Origin: Avidesulfovibrio sp964369685
Lineage (GTDB): Bacteria > Desulfobacterota > Desulfovibrionia > Desulfovibrionales > Desulfovibrionaceae
Direction of reading: 5' to 3'
DNA: 38,575 nucleotides
NCBI GenBank assembly: GCA_964369685.1
Contig: CAYJFB010000022.1
Span: 1 to 38,575, forward strand
The notes under the pieces were generated by a model, which saw only the letters and a list, made by a program, of their open reading frames with translations, was not told where the DNA came from and ran no database searches. Shown in pieces: positions 9,316 to 17,258 of the stretch (its first letter is position 1; the number at the start of each line of letters is the position of its first letter). A program made the position numbers and the translations under genes.

Positions 9316-10473
9316 CTAAAGCTTTGCGGCGACAAGGTCGCCAAAGGCCGAGCAGCTGACTGTTTTTGAGCCGTGAATTTGTTGTGCCAGATCGGCAGTA
9401 ACAGTTTTCGCGGTGATTGTTTGTTCCACGGCATTACGGAGGCGGGTTGCCGCCTCTGCCCAGTTCATATGATCAAGCATCATCGCAGCGCTCAGCAGTA
9501 AACTACAAGGGTTGGCCATGTCTTTACCGACAAGCGACGGAGCCGTGCCGTGCGTAGCTTCAAAAAATCCCAAGCTGTCTGACATGTTAACCCCGGGAGC
9601 CATACCCAGCCCACCGACTTGAGCTGCCAACGCGTCAGAAAGATAATCCCCGTTGAGGTTTGGCGTTGCAATGACCTGAAAACTTTCAGGGTATTGCAAC
9701 ACATCTTGAAACATGGCATCGGCAATCCGATCTTTTACGATAACACGCCCCGCAACAGGTTCTTTTTCCGTACAAACCTTATCGGCAAATTCTTCAAAGG
9801 CCATATCATAACCCCATTGGCGAAACGCACCTTCGGTAAATTTCATGATATTGCCTTTGTGCACCAACGTTAGGCTTTCTTGACCGTAGTCTATGGCGTG
9901 TTTTAACGCCGCACGAACCAAACGTTTTGAACGTTCGGCACTCATGGGTTTGATACCCAACGCACTTTGCGGAAAAATATCGACACCAAATGCGTCATGC
10001 AAAAACTCAGCAAGTTTTTTTGCTTCAGGGCTGCCTGCGGCAAATTCAATACCTGCATACACGTCTTCGGTGTTTTCCCGAAACACAATCATGTTGACTT
10101 TTTCGGGATATTTTACAGGCGTTTCTAAGCCTGCATAGTGCTTGATCGGTCGAATACAAGCATACAAATCAAGTATTTGTCGTAACGCCACATTGAGACT
10201 GCGAATCCCCGTTCCGACAGGCGTGCCGAGCGGGCCTTTGATGGCCAATGTCGCTGTTTTGAGTGCGTCAAGGGTGGCTTCGGGTAGCGGTGTGTTCAAT
10301 TCGGCGACAGCTTTGTCGCCTGCAAGCAATTCATGCCATTCAATGCGTTGTGCATCGCCATAGGCAGCGGAAACCGCACCGTCAATCAGCGGACGCGCCG
10401 TTTGCCAAATTTCGGCACCGATGCCATCACCTTCAATCCAATATACAGTCTTTGTATTCATAAATTTACTCAT
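9316..10473 (-). CDS. icd: Isocitrate dehydrogenase
   Basis: The 385-residue protein is an isocitrate/isopropylmalate dehydrogenase family member with the isocitrate-specific loop SLNVALRQ (residues 92-99, matching E. coli S113/N115/R119), catalytic Tyr in FRENTEDVYAG (139), Lys in LVHKGN (206) and metal-binding Asp in NLNGDYLSD (276, 280). It makes 2-oxoglutarate from isocitrate by oxidative decarboxylation. In the coenzyme loop the E. coli NADP motif ATHGTAPKY is ATHGTAPSL here: the Lys and Tyr that bind the 2'-phosphate are Ser313 and Leu314. Coenzyme choice therefore cannot be assumed. The ATG at 10473 overlaps the citrate synthase stop by 8 bases; a second ATG at residue 5 is also possible. 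The overlap suggests translational coupling. Confidence 0.94.
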   Translation of the reverse strand: MSKFMNTKTVYWIEGDGIGAEIWQTARPLIDGAVSAAYGDAQRIEWHELLAGDKAVAELNTPLPEATLDALKTATLAIKGPLGTPVGTGIRSLNVALRQILDLYACIRPIKHYAGLETPVKYPEKVNMIVFRENTEDVYAGIEFAAGSPEAKKLAEFLHDAFGVDIFPQSALGIKPMSAERSKRLVRAALKHAIDYGQESLTLVHKGNIMKFTEGAFRQWGYDMAFEEFADKVCTEKEPVAGRVIVKDRIADAMFQDVLQYPESFQVIATPNLNGDYLSDALAAQVGGLGMAPGVNMSDSLGFFEATHGTAPSLVGKDMANPCSLLLSAAMMLDHMNWAEAATRLRNAVEQTITAKTVTADLAQQIHGSKTVSCSAFGDLVAAKL

Positions 10474-12307
10474 TGATGGGTTCTTCAGGCTGTTGATTTT
10501 CTTCGGCTTTCAATACTTTTGCCCGTTTCAACAGTTGTTCAAGTTGAATGTCGGCACCGAGCACGGCTTTGATTTCATCGTTGCTGTCGGTGACGGCGCA
10601 AGACACGGTGATAATCAATTTTCCGGTAAAGTGTGATTGATATACATCCATGATGTGCAGATTACCTGTCTTCATGGGTTGTTTAAACCATTCACGCTGT
10701 GAAAAGTCAAAACCGAGGGGCAACTTCTGATATTGTTCCTGATAGGCCGGATCGGTAATGATGGAGCACAACAACTTGCCTTTGGTGTCTGTCAGGTACA
10801 AATACTGAATAAAACGGTATTTATCTGCAAAATTCTGCAAGGTATTGAGTGTGCTTTCATCATTGTTCAGCATGGTGGGTTTGTCTGCCAATTTGACAAT
10901 GAGGTGTGCGGCGAGATCACCTGCAAGTTGTTTCATTGCGTCAAATTCAGTAACAAACAGTTCAGGCATGTAACGTTGTACAAGCGTTGTCATTTCATCG
11001 TGCGAGAAAGAGGTATTTCGTCCTGTTCTTTCATAAATCGCATTGATTTCATTATAAATTTCACCAACTGCAGGATGTTTTTTGGTGATTTTTCTTTCGC
11101 CTTGCAACTTGAAGGTCGTATTGATCCAATACGCCACGCCGGCACGTCCCGATTTGTCGGTAATAATGATGGGAACGGGGCGTCCAAGAATTTCATTGGT
11201 ATCAAAAATATTATAAATTTCTTCGTTTTTCGCCAAACCGTCCACATGTACGCCCGCGCTTGTGGCGTTAAAATCCCGTCCTACAAAAGGATAGTTGGGC
11301 GGAATGTGATAATCCAGTTCTTTTTCAAAATATTCTGCAATTTCAGTGATGACCGTGGTGTCTGCGGCGGTGTCGTCACCGGTCAGCGAAATGTATTCAA
11401 TCACCAAGGCTTCAATAGGGGTGTTGCCCGTGCGTTCACCAAAACCAAGTAGCGTGCCGTTGACGGCGCCACAACCGGACAACCACGCAGAAACGCCATT
11501 GACCAAGACTTTATGAAAATCGTTGTGTCCATGCCATTCCAAGTGTTCGCCGGGCACACTGGCTTCGTCGATGAAAGAACGTACAATTCGTTGTACAGAA
11601 CGCGGCAAGGCCGCCCCGGGATACGGCACGCCATAGCCCATGGTATCGCACAAACGAATCTTAACAGGCATGGCCGCTTCTTGTGCCAGATCCATCAGCC
11701 TGCGTGCAAGTGGTAAACAAAAACCTTGAATATCTGCACGAGTGATATCTTCAAAATGGCAGCGTGGAACAATGCCCCACTCAAGAGCCTGTCTTGCCAT
11801 ATCAACATACATATCAAGTGCTTGTTGTCTTGTTTTTCCAAGTTTCATAAAAATATGATAATCAGAAACACTGGTCAGCATACCGACTTCATCAAATTCC
11901 ATGCTTCGTGCCAATTCAAGATCGGCTTTATTGGCTCTGATCCACGCGGTCACATGTGGGAAACGATATCCGCGCGCACGACACACTTCAATGGCTTTAC
12001 GGTCTTTGGCAGAATAAATGAAAAACTCTGAAGCCCTGATGAGCCCACTTTTACCACCCATTTTATGCAACAAATCAAAAATACGTGCAATTTGTTGTAC
12101 GGAATATGGCGGACGAGCTTGTTGACCGTCACGAAACGTCGTGTCTGTAATTGACAATTTTTCTGCCGGACGAGGAGCCAAAAGCACGCCGTCAAACGTT
12201 GTGCGACAAATGGAACTATATGGAAACAAATCACGATAAAGTTGTGGTTTGTCTGTATCTTCTAAAATAAGCGGACGACTTGATCCGGTAGGATAAATCA
12301 ACGGCAT
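10466..12307 (-). CDS. Re-type citrate synthase with C-terminal Cache-like domain
   Basis: This 613-residue protein has an HMGL-like TIM barrel (isopropylmalate/homocitrate synthase superfamily), opening with ITDTTFRDGQQ and carrying the metal-ligand motif HGHND. Its position directly upstream of icd and aconitase, with no Si-citrate synthase in view, supports a Re-citrate synthase (acetyl-CoA plus oxaloacetate), as known from Clostridium kluyveri and Desulfovibrio. That enzyme is about 450 residues. Here about 160 extra residues follow, and the last 130 read like a Cache/PDC sensor: FSQREWFKQPM, IMDVYQSHFTGKLIITVS, then AVLGADI. No membrane helix or signal peptide is visible, so the sensor would be cytoplasmic. 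The start is the ATG at 12307 with AAGGAG nine bases upstream, not the longer frame to 12379. Homocitrate synthase is an alternative, but the context argues against it. Confidence 0.85.
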   Translation of the reverse strand: MPLIYPTGSSRPLILEDTDKPQLYRDLFPYSSICRTTFDGVLLAPRPAEKLSITDTTFRDGQQARPPYSVQQIARIFDLLHKMGGKSGLIRASEFFIYSAKDRKAIEVCRARGYRFPHVTAWIRANKADLELARSMEFDEVGMLTSVSDYHIFMKLGKTRQQALDMYVDMARQALEWGIVPRCHFEDITRADIQGFCLPLARRLMDLAQEAAMPVKIRLCDTMGYGVPYPGAALPRSVQRIVRSFIDEASVPGEHLEWHGHNDFHKVLVNGVSAWLSGCGAVNGTLLGFGERTGNTPIEALVIEYISLTGDDTAADTTVITEIAEYFEKELDYHIPPNYPFVGRDFNATSAGVHVDGLAKNEEIYNIFDTNEILGRPVPIIITDKSGRAGVAYWINTTFKLQGERKITKKHPAVGEIYNEINAIYERTGRNTSFSHDEMTTLVQRYMPELFVTEFDAMKQLAGDLAAHLIVKLADKPTMLNNDESTLNTLQNFADKYRFIQYLYLTDTKGKLLCSIITDPAYQEQYQKLPLGFDFSQREWFKQPMKTGNLHIMDVYQSHFTGKLIITVSCAVTDSNDEIKAVLGADIQLEQLLKRAKVLKAEENQQPEEPINE

Positions 12308-12323
12308 ACCTACATACTCCTTA

Positions 12324-12346
12324 CCATGTATACATTGAATACATGG
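12324..12346 (-). promoter_or_regulatory. Palindrome in the leader of the citrate synthase operon
   Basis: CCATGTAT (12324-12331) and ATACATGG (12339-12346) form a perfect 8-bp dyad with a 7-base spacer, about 17 bases upstream of the citrate synthase ATG and close to its ribosome-binding site. It could be an operator or an RNA hairpin that limits translation. No regulator is identified. Confidence 0.4.
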
Positions 12347-12856
12347 AACTGTCTTGTTCGAAGAGCTGTACAATGTCATTCGAACTTTAATGTTTTTGTA
12401 TTATCTACGTGAATTTTTATTATCATATTGCAGGTTCAACGTCCAGCATTGCCTTTTTTTAAGTTTTTTCATTTGGTTTGAAAAAAACAGCTCTTGGGGA
12501 GTTCCGTCTGCGATTGTTGAACAGTGCTTATTTATAAATGACAAACTCATCTTGTCTTCGTTCAGGCAGGCTTTGTCACCACCAATATATGATCTTCAAA
12601 AGCTTTGAACAGAACATGGTTTTCTTTATAAAAAGAAAAAAGTTTTACAAACGACAGCTTCTGCATCTTGTTGTATTCTTATCAAAAAAAGGACTTCGCT
12701 CTTGCCAAAATCTTTCTTTGATCTTATTCCTAACAAAGGCTGAACCTTATTTCATGCTCATGTTGTCACTCGTTGTTTTATGGCAAACGTGTGTGTCTTT
12801 CTTTTTGTGGTATTGTTTTTTTTTTAGTTTTTGTTCTACGATAAAGGCGGTACGTT
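12347..12856. other. AT-rich divergent intergenic region
   Basis: About 510 bases lie between the divergent citrate synthase operon and clpS. It is rich in T on the plus strand. The short open frames across it (12354-12608 and 12538-12876) encode Phe/Leu/Cys-rich strings without a ribosome-binding site and look like chance. Promoters for both directions must lie here, but I cannot single out a convincing -35/-10 pair. Confidence 0.5.
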
Positions 12857-13180
12857 ATGTCTTCACAGACAGTTGAAATTCCACAACGAATAAGTGATCA
12901 TGAAACGACCTTACTTAGGCCTCGCATGTATAAGGTGTTATTACATAACGATGACTATACAACCATGCAATTTGTGGTTGATATATTGATGCATGTTTTC
13001 CGAAAAAGTTTTGAGCAAGCCTCGACGCTCACCCAGACAATTCATGAACACGGTGTTGGCGTTGCCGGAATCTACCCCCTTGAAATTGCCGAAACAAAAG
13101 CGGATACGGTGCACAGAGAAGCGCGTGCGGCGGAATTTCCTTTGCAATGCACGTTGCAGGAGGTAGAAGAATGGAATTAA
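12857..13180 (+). CDS. clpS: ClpS adaptor of the ClpAP protease
   Basis: The 107-residue protein has the ClpS core: YKVLLHNDDYTTMQFVVDIL (about 25-44, the acidic N-degron pocket) and HEHGVGVAGIYPLEIAETKA (about 63-82). ClpS binds proteins with N-terminal Leu, Phe, Tyr or Trp and hands them to ClpA, and it also steers ClpA away from SsrA-tagged substrates. The ATG at 12857 follows an AAAGGCGG ribosome-binding site. It overlaps clpA by 10 bases, a normal clpS-clpA arrangement that suggests coupled translation. The unstructured N-terminus of about 20 residues fits the family. Confidence 0.97.
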   Translation: MSSQTVEIPQRISDHETTLLRPRMYKVLLHNDDYTTMQFVVDILMHVFRKSFEQASTLTQTIHEHGVGVAGIYPLEIAETKADTVHREARAAEFPLQCTLQEVEEWN

Positions 13181-15462
13181 ATATATATTTGCAAGAAGCC
13201 CTCGGTATCGCCATGGGCGAAGTGCAGCACAGACGGCATGAATATCTCACACTTGAACATGTGCTTTACGGAATTACCAGTGTGGATATGGGCAAGCGTA
13301 TTATCAAAGCCTGTAACGGCAGTCCTATTGCTATCCGTCTGAATTTAGAAGATTTTTTTCAACACAACATAGAAACGATTGAACCGCCTTCAGGCGTGCG
13401 AAACATCGCACAAACCATGGCTGTACAACGTGTTATGAATCGCGCTTTTAATCAGCTTGCTTCTGCCGGACGCGATGAAATCGGTGTCGGCGATGTGCTT
13501 ATTGCCCTGCTTGAAGAAGAAGAAACATGGGCGGCCTATTGCCTGCAACGACAAAAAATAACACGTATGCAAATATTGGAATACCTGACTCAACACGGTG
13601 AAATACCCCATCGCCCCGAAGGCGTCGGTACACACAAAAAACACACAGACAGTAGCCACGAACTTGATGAGGAAGAAGAAGAAAACATTTCCGAAGAACA
13701 AGCCGTGTTAGAAAAATATACCGTGGATTTGACGGCACGAGCTCGTGAGGGCACGCTCGATCCGTTGATTGGACGTGAAGAAGAACTCGCACGTACGATT
13801 GAAATTCTTTCCAGACGACGCAAAAACAATCCTCTTTATGTGGGTGAGCCGGGAACGGGAAAAACGTCCTTGGCAGAAGGCTTGGCGTTAAAAATAGCCA
13901 ACGGCGACGTTCCCGAAGACTTTAAAGACCTGTCTGTTTTTTCGCTGGATGTTGGTGGTTTGCTGGCAGGAGCCAAATATCGCGGTGATTTTGAGGGACG
14001 CTTGAAAAGTGTGTTGCGGGGGCTCGCTCAACACGCAGGCTCTATATTGTTTATTGATGAAATTCATACCATTGTCGGTGCCGGTGCCACCTCGGGCGGC
14101 TCCATTGATGCCGCAAACCTCTTGAAACCATTGTTGGCGCAAGGAAAATTACGCTGTATCGGTTCGACAACACATGAAGAATATCGCAATCAAGTTGAAA
14201 AAGATCGCGCGCTCGCTCGTCGTTTTCAAACGATAGATATTCGTGAACCGACACAAGAACATTGCCTTGAAATTCTCAAAGGGCTCCAAAAACGTTACGA
14301 ACAACATCATAGAGTGCGCTACCATGTTGCAGCGCTCAAAAGTGCGGTAGAACTTTCGGCTCGGTACGTTCAGGATCGTTTTTTGCCGGACAAAGCGGTT
14401 GATGTTTTGGACGAAGCCGGCGCGTCTGTACGCTTACGGCGTGGTTTTAAGGCCGGTGCGAGCGTGACACGTCATGATGTGGAAAAGATTGTGGCCCGTA
14501 TGGCAGGGATTCCCGCACGGGCGGTCTCAGGACAAGAACGAGATCGCTTGCGTACCCTCGAAGAGGATCTTCGCCATGTCATTTATGGACAAGATGCCGC
14601 AATCAGTCAGGTCACACGAGCTATTTTGCGCGCTCGGGCGGGGCTTGGTGCGGCCACTCGGCCGACAGGCTCGTTTTTGTTTTGCGGCCCCACAGGGGTC
14701 GGTAAAACGGAGCTGGCACGCCGTTTGGCCGAATTGATGGGCGTGGCTTTTTTACGCTTTGATATGAGCGAATATATGGAAAAGCACGCTGTTGCGCGTT
14801 TGATCGGTGCACCTCCAGGCTATGTGGGCTACGATCAGGGTGGTTTGTTGACAGAAGCCGTGCGTCGAACACCTTATGCTGTGGTGTTGCTTGACGAAGT
14901 CGAAAAAGCCCATCCGGATATTTTTAATATATTGTTACAGGTTATGGACTATGCCACCTTGACCGACAATTCAGGACGAAAAGCCGATTTTCGTAATGTT
15001 GTGTTGATCATGACTTCAAATGTCGGAGCGCGTGAAATTGCGGTTTCAGGTATGGGTTTTGTTGAAAAAAAAGCAACGGATGCGGCTTGGCGTGGACAAA
15101 AAGCCGTTGAAGCCGCATTTACTCCCGAATTTCGTAACCGTTTAGATGCGGTGGTCTCATTCCTTGGTCTTGAAGCAGAACATATGGGACACATTGTCGA
15201 CAGTGCCGTCGAAATAGTGCAAAAAACATTGGCAGAACGACGCATAAGCCTTACACTCACCCCCGAAGCACGGCAATGGTTGGCAACAAACGGTTTTGAT
15301 CCAAGTTTTGGTGCTCGTCCTTTACAACGATTGGTGCGCGAAGCCTTGGAAGATCCGTTGGCAGAATTGTTGCTTTTTGAAACAATTGGCAAGAAGCAAA
15401 ACATTCTTGTAAAACCGCCAAAAGATGAACTATCAAAGCAGTTAGAACTTGTTGTACAATAA
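13171..15462 (+). CDS. clpA: ClpA ATP-dependent unfoldase
   Basis: This 763-residue Clp/Hsp100 protein has the N-domain (residues 1-145), an acidic linker (EEEEENISEEQ, about 165-175) and two AAA+ modules. Walker A motifs are GEPGTGKT (about 227) and GPTGVGKT (about 506); Walker B motifs are LFIDEIH (about 293) and LLDEVEKAH (about 572). The absence of a long coiled-coil middle domain separates it from ClpB, and the clpS overlap supports ClpA. It unfolds substrates and threads them into ClpP (not in this window). The start is the ATG at 13171, after GCAGGAGG; the in-frame ATG at 13147 lies upstream of that site and is less likely. The C-terminal D2 domain is complete (SFGARPLQRLVRE). Confidence 0.96.
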   Translation: MELNIYLQEALGIAMGEVQHRRHEYLTLEHVLYGITSVDMGKRIIKACNGSPIAIRLNLEDFFQHNIETIEPPSGVRNIAQTMAVQRVMNRAFNQLASAGRDEIGVGDVLIALLEEEETWAAYCLQRQKITRMQILEYLTQHGEIPHRPEGVGTHKKHTDSSHELDEEEEENISEEQAVLEKYTVDLTARAREGTLDPLIGREEELARTIEILSRRRKNNPLYVGEPGTGKTSLAEGLALKIANGDVPEDFKDLSVFSLDVGGLLAGAKYRGDFEGRLKSVLRGLAQHAGSILFIDEIHTIVGAGATSGGSIDAANLLKPLLAQGKLRCIGSTTHEEYRNQVEKDRALARRFQTIDIREPTQEHCLEILKGLQKRYEQHHRVRYHVAALKSAVELSARYVQDRFLPDKAVDVLDEAGASVRLRRGFKAGASVTRHDVEKIVARMAGIPARAVSGQERDRLRTLEEDLRHVIYGQDAAISQVTRAILRARAGLGAATRPTGSFLFCGPTGVGKTELARRLAELMGVAFLRFDMSEYMEKHAVARLIGAPPGYVGYDQGGLLTEAVRRTPYAVVLLDEVEKAHPDIFNILLQVMDYATLTDNSGRKADFRNVVLIMTSNVGAREIAVSGMGFVEKKATDAAWRGQKAVEAAFTPEFRNRLDAVVSFLGLEAEHMGHIVDSAVEIVQKTLAERRISLTLTPEARQWLATNGFDPSFGARPLQRLVREALEDPLAELLLFETIGKKQNILVKPPKDELSKQLELVVQ

Positions 15463-15498
15463 CTATTCCATACGAACCCCTCTCGCTGGAAATTTGCT

Positions 15499-15550
15499 GT
15501 TACAACGCATGAGATACATTGCGCATAGGGTATATAAAATGCGTTGTAAC
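15499..15550. promoter_or_regulatory. 12-bp inverted repeat upstream of lptE
   Basis: GTTACAACGCAT (15499-15510) is repeated in inverse as ATGCGTTGTAAC (15539-15550), with 28 bases between. No T-run follows in either direction, so it is not a clear terminator. The spacer contains an AT-rich TATATAAA stretch. It could be a spaced operator or a leader hairpin of lptE-holA. Confidence 0.45.
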
Positions 15551-15581
15551 GCGGCAAAAAACAAAAAAGGAACATGGTTTT

Positions 15582-16103
15582 ATGAATAAGATGAGGCGTT
15601 GTATTGTGGGCATGTTCCTGTGTTTTTTTTGTATCGGGGGATTGAATGCGTGTGGATATGTGTGGCGCGGTCAAGAAGGAAGACTTTCAGAAGAAAGCGT
15701 GCTGGGAGACGGAACAAAAACCTTGCGCGCCAAAGCGGTTGAGCAAACAACACTTTTTGAATGGTTGCCATATTATGTCCGTTCGCAATTACGTGATATT
15801 ATTACACAAAGGTCTCTTGCTACGTGGGTTGACAGCGGCAATGCCGACTTTAATATTACCGTTCGAATTCATTCTTTTAAAATCCGCGCATATGGTGAAT
15901 ACGAATCGGGAACAGACCTGTACCAAGGGGATTTGGTGATGGAGCTGCTGGTTTATAACGGTTCAAGCAACACCGTTGCATGGCAATCCGGTTCTATTGT
16001 TTATACAGATACCTTTGCGCACCGTAATGAAGAAACGGTTATTCAAGAAATGCTCACCACAAGTCTGCAACGCGGTATTGATCGCATGCAGCAACGTTTT
16101 TGA
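15582..16103 (+). CDS. lptE: LptE-like LPS assembly lipoprotein
   Basis: A 173-residue predicted lipoprotein: positively charged start, hydrophobic helix (residues 7-20) and lipobox LNAC with Cys24. The mature part has the LptE-type layout (CGYVWRG, then a repeated strand/helix pattern ending in TTSLQRGIDRMQQRF). LptE plugs the LptD barrel and helps place lipopolysaccharide in the outer leaflet, so a Gram-negative envelope is implied. The family is weakly conserved, and the call rests on the lipobox, length and position directly before holA, a common order (leuS-lptE-holA) in Proteobacteria. The start is the ATG at 15582 following AAAAAGGAAC. The stop is two bases before the holA ATG. Confidence 0.75.
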   Translation: MNKMRRCIVGMFLCFFCIGGLNACGYVWRGQEGRLSEESVLGDGTKTLRAKAVEQTTLFEWLPYYVRSQLRDIITQRSLATWVDSGNADFNITVRIHSFKIRAYGEYESGTDLYQGDLVMELLVYNGSSNTVAWQSGSIVYTDTFAHRNEETVIQEMLTTSLQRGIDRMQQRF

Positions 16104-16105
16104 TC

Positions 16106-17101
16106 ATGTCTGAACGTCCGGGATTCTTTTTTTTGGCGTGTGCGGATGCGGCATTGTTACGACAAAATGTACATGACATATTCAGTCAGTACGGCTTTGG
16201 CGGAGCACAGGCGGAACGTCATGTTTTTTGGGGAGACGAAGAATTACCCGACAGATTTTGGGAATTGTTGACCTTACAAGGCTTTGTCACATCCTGTAGA
16301 GGGCTTGTCATTCGTCGCGCCAACGCCATGCCTCTTGAAACATGGAAACGCATTTCAAAAACACTTTCTCGTCCGAATTCACACGTTTTACCTGTTTTAT
16401 GTCTTGAGGGGGCGTGGGAAAAAGGCAAACCTAAATTGCCTGCTTTTCTTGAAAAATTGGCTTGTTTGCGTCATGCTCGCGATCAACGTTGGTTTGTGAG
16501 TGTTGCGAAGCTGTCGGGTCGCAGTTTGCGTGATTTTATAAGAAATCGTGTCCGACAAGAAGGCTTGGAGTATACGGCAGAAACGTTGGATGTACTCTGC
16601 ACGGTGCTGCCACCCGATGCTGCGGTTATTGAGGCGGAAATCGCTAAGTTGGCACTGTATATTGCAGGCTGTCGTGTTTCTGAAGACGCGCCGCTTGTGC
16701 TTGAACCTGCGGATGTCGCCTTAATCAGCTTGGCGCCGGATTTTAATATTTTTACATTTATTCAAGAGTTGCAAACAGGAAATATTGCAAGTGTTTGGTC
16801 AATGGTGTTGCGACATACGGATAAAACAGATGATTTGTTGTTTCAACTACTCGGTCTGATGCAACGTGAAGCACGGCTGATGTGGCAGATCCTCGCGAAT
16901 GATACAGATCATCTCATACCGCGTGACATCAGTTCACGGCGTACCATTTCACGACGCCTCGGTCTTTTGGGGCTGGCACGACTTTGGGATAGCCTGCATA
17001 AAGCAGAATTTGCCGTAAAAACAGGAAAGTGTACACCAAGTCAAGCCTTGGATGCCTTAATCGGCGAACTCACCCTTTTATTTTCCACAAACACAACCTA
17101 A
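16106..17101 (+). CDS. holA: DNA polymerase III delta subunit
   Basis: The 331-residue protein fits the HolA fold: a degenerate AAA+ N-domain, a middle section with RSLRDFIRNRVRQEGLEYT, the EAEIAKLALY helix (the position of the conserved Leu-Ala-Leu-Tyr helix in delta), and a C-terminal collar domain containing LLQREARLMW-like and ALDALIGEL helices. HolA opens the sliding clamp inside the clamp loader. Sequence identity to model enzymes is low, so the call relies on length, helix motifs and linkage to lptE. The ATG at 16106 is chosen; a TTG at 16100 overlapping the lptE stop is also possible. No strong ribosome-binding site is visible, suggesting coupling to lptE. Confidence 0.85.
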   Translation: MSERPGFFFLACADAALLRQNVHDIFSQYGFGGAQAERHVFWGDEELPDRFWELLTLQGFVTSCRGLVIRRANAMPLETWKRISKTLSRPNSHVLPVLCLEGAWEKGKPKLPAFLEKLACLRHARDQRWFVSVAKLSGRSLRDFIRNRVRQEGLEYTAETLDVLCTVLPPDAAVIEAEIAKLALYIAGCRVSEDAPLVLEPADVALISLAPDFNIFTFIQELQTGNIASVWSMVLRHTDKTDDLLFQLLGLMQREARLMWQILANDTDHLIPRDISSRRTISRRLGLLGLARLWDSLHKAEFAVKTGKCTPSQALDALIGELTLLFSTNTT

Positions 17102-17220
17102 AATTTTTTCTTGGTTTTTGCATAGTCGCCAGAATCTTTGATCCTCAGAATGAGAACATGCGCTTTCAACAATGCAAAGTTATGTTGGCATAGATGCGTA
17201 GTAAGACTTCTCCGACGTGT

Positions 17221-17241
17221 GTATTTAAGAAAAATACTTTT
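17221..17241 (+). terminator. Weak terminator after holA
   Basis: GTATTT and AAATAC form a 6-bp A/T-rich stem followed by TTTT, in the 157-base gap between the convergent holA and ntrY-like genes. Stem strength is low. Confidence 0.3.
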
Positions 17242-17258
17242 GATTAAGGCATAACGTC

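Noticed and set aside
9065..9434. Overlapping Pro/Gly-rich open frames on both strands
   Set aside because: They arise only from the G/C homopolymer block of repeat copy D and the 3' end of icd; there is no ribosome-binding site or family signal.
12354..12876. Two plus-strand frames (84 and 112 codons) upstream of clpS
   Set aside because: They are Phe/Leu/Cys-rich strings from T-rich DNA without a ribosome-binding site, and the second overlaps the clpS start.
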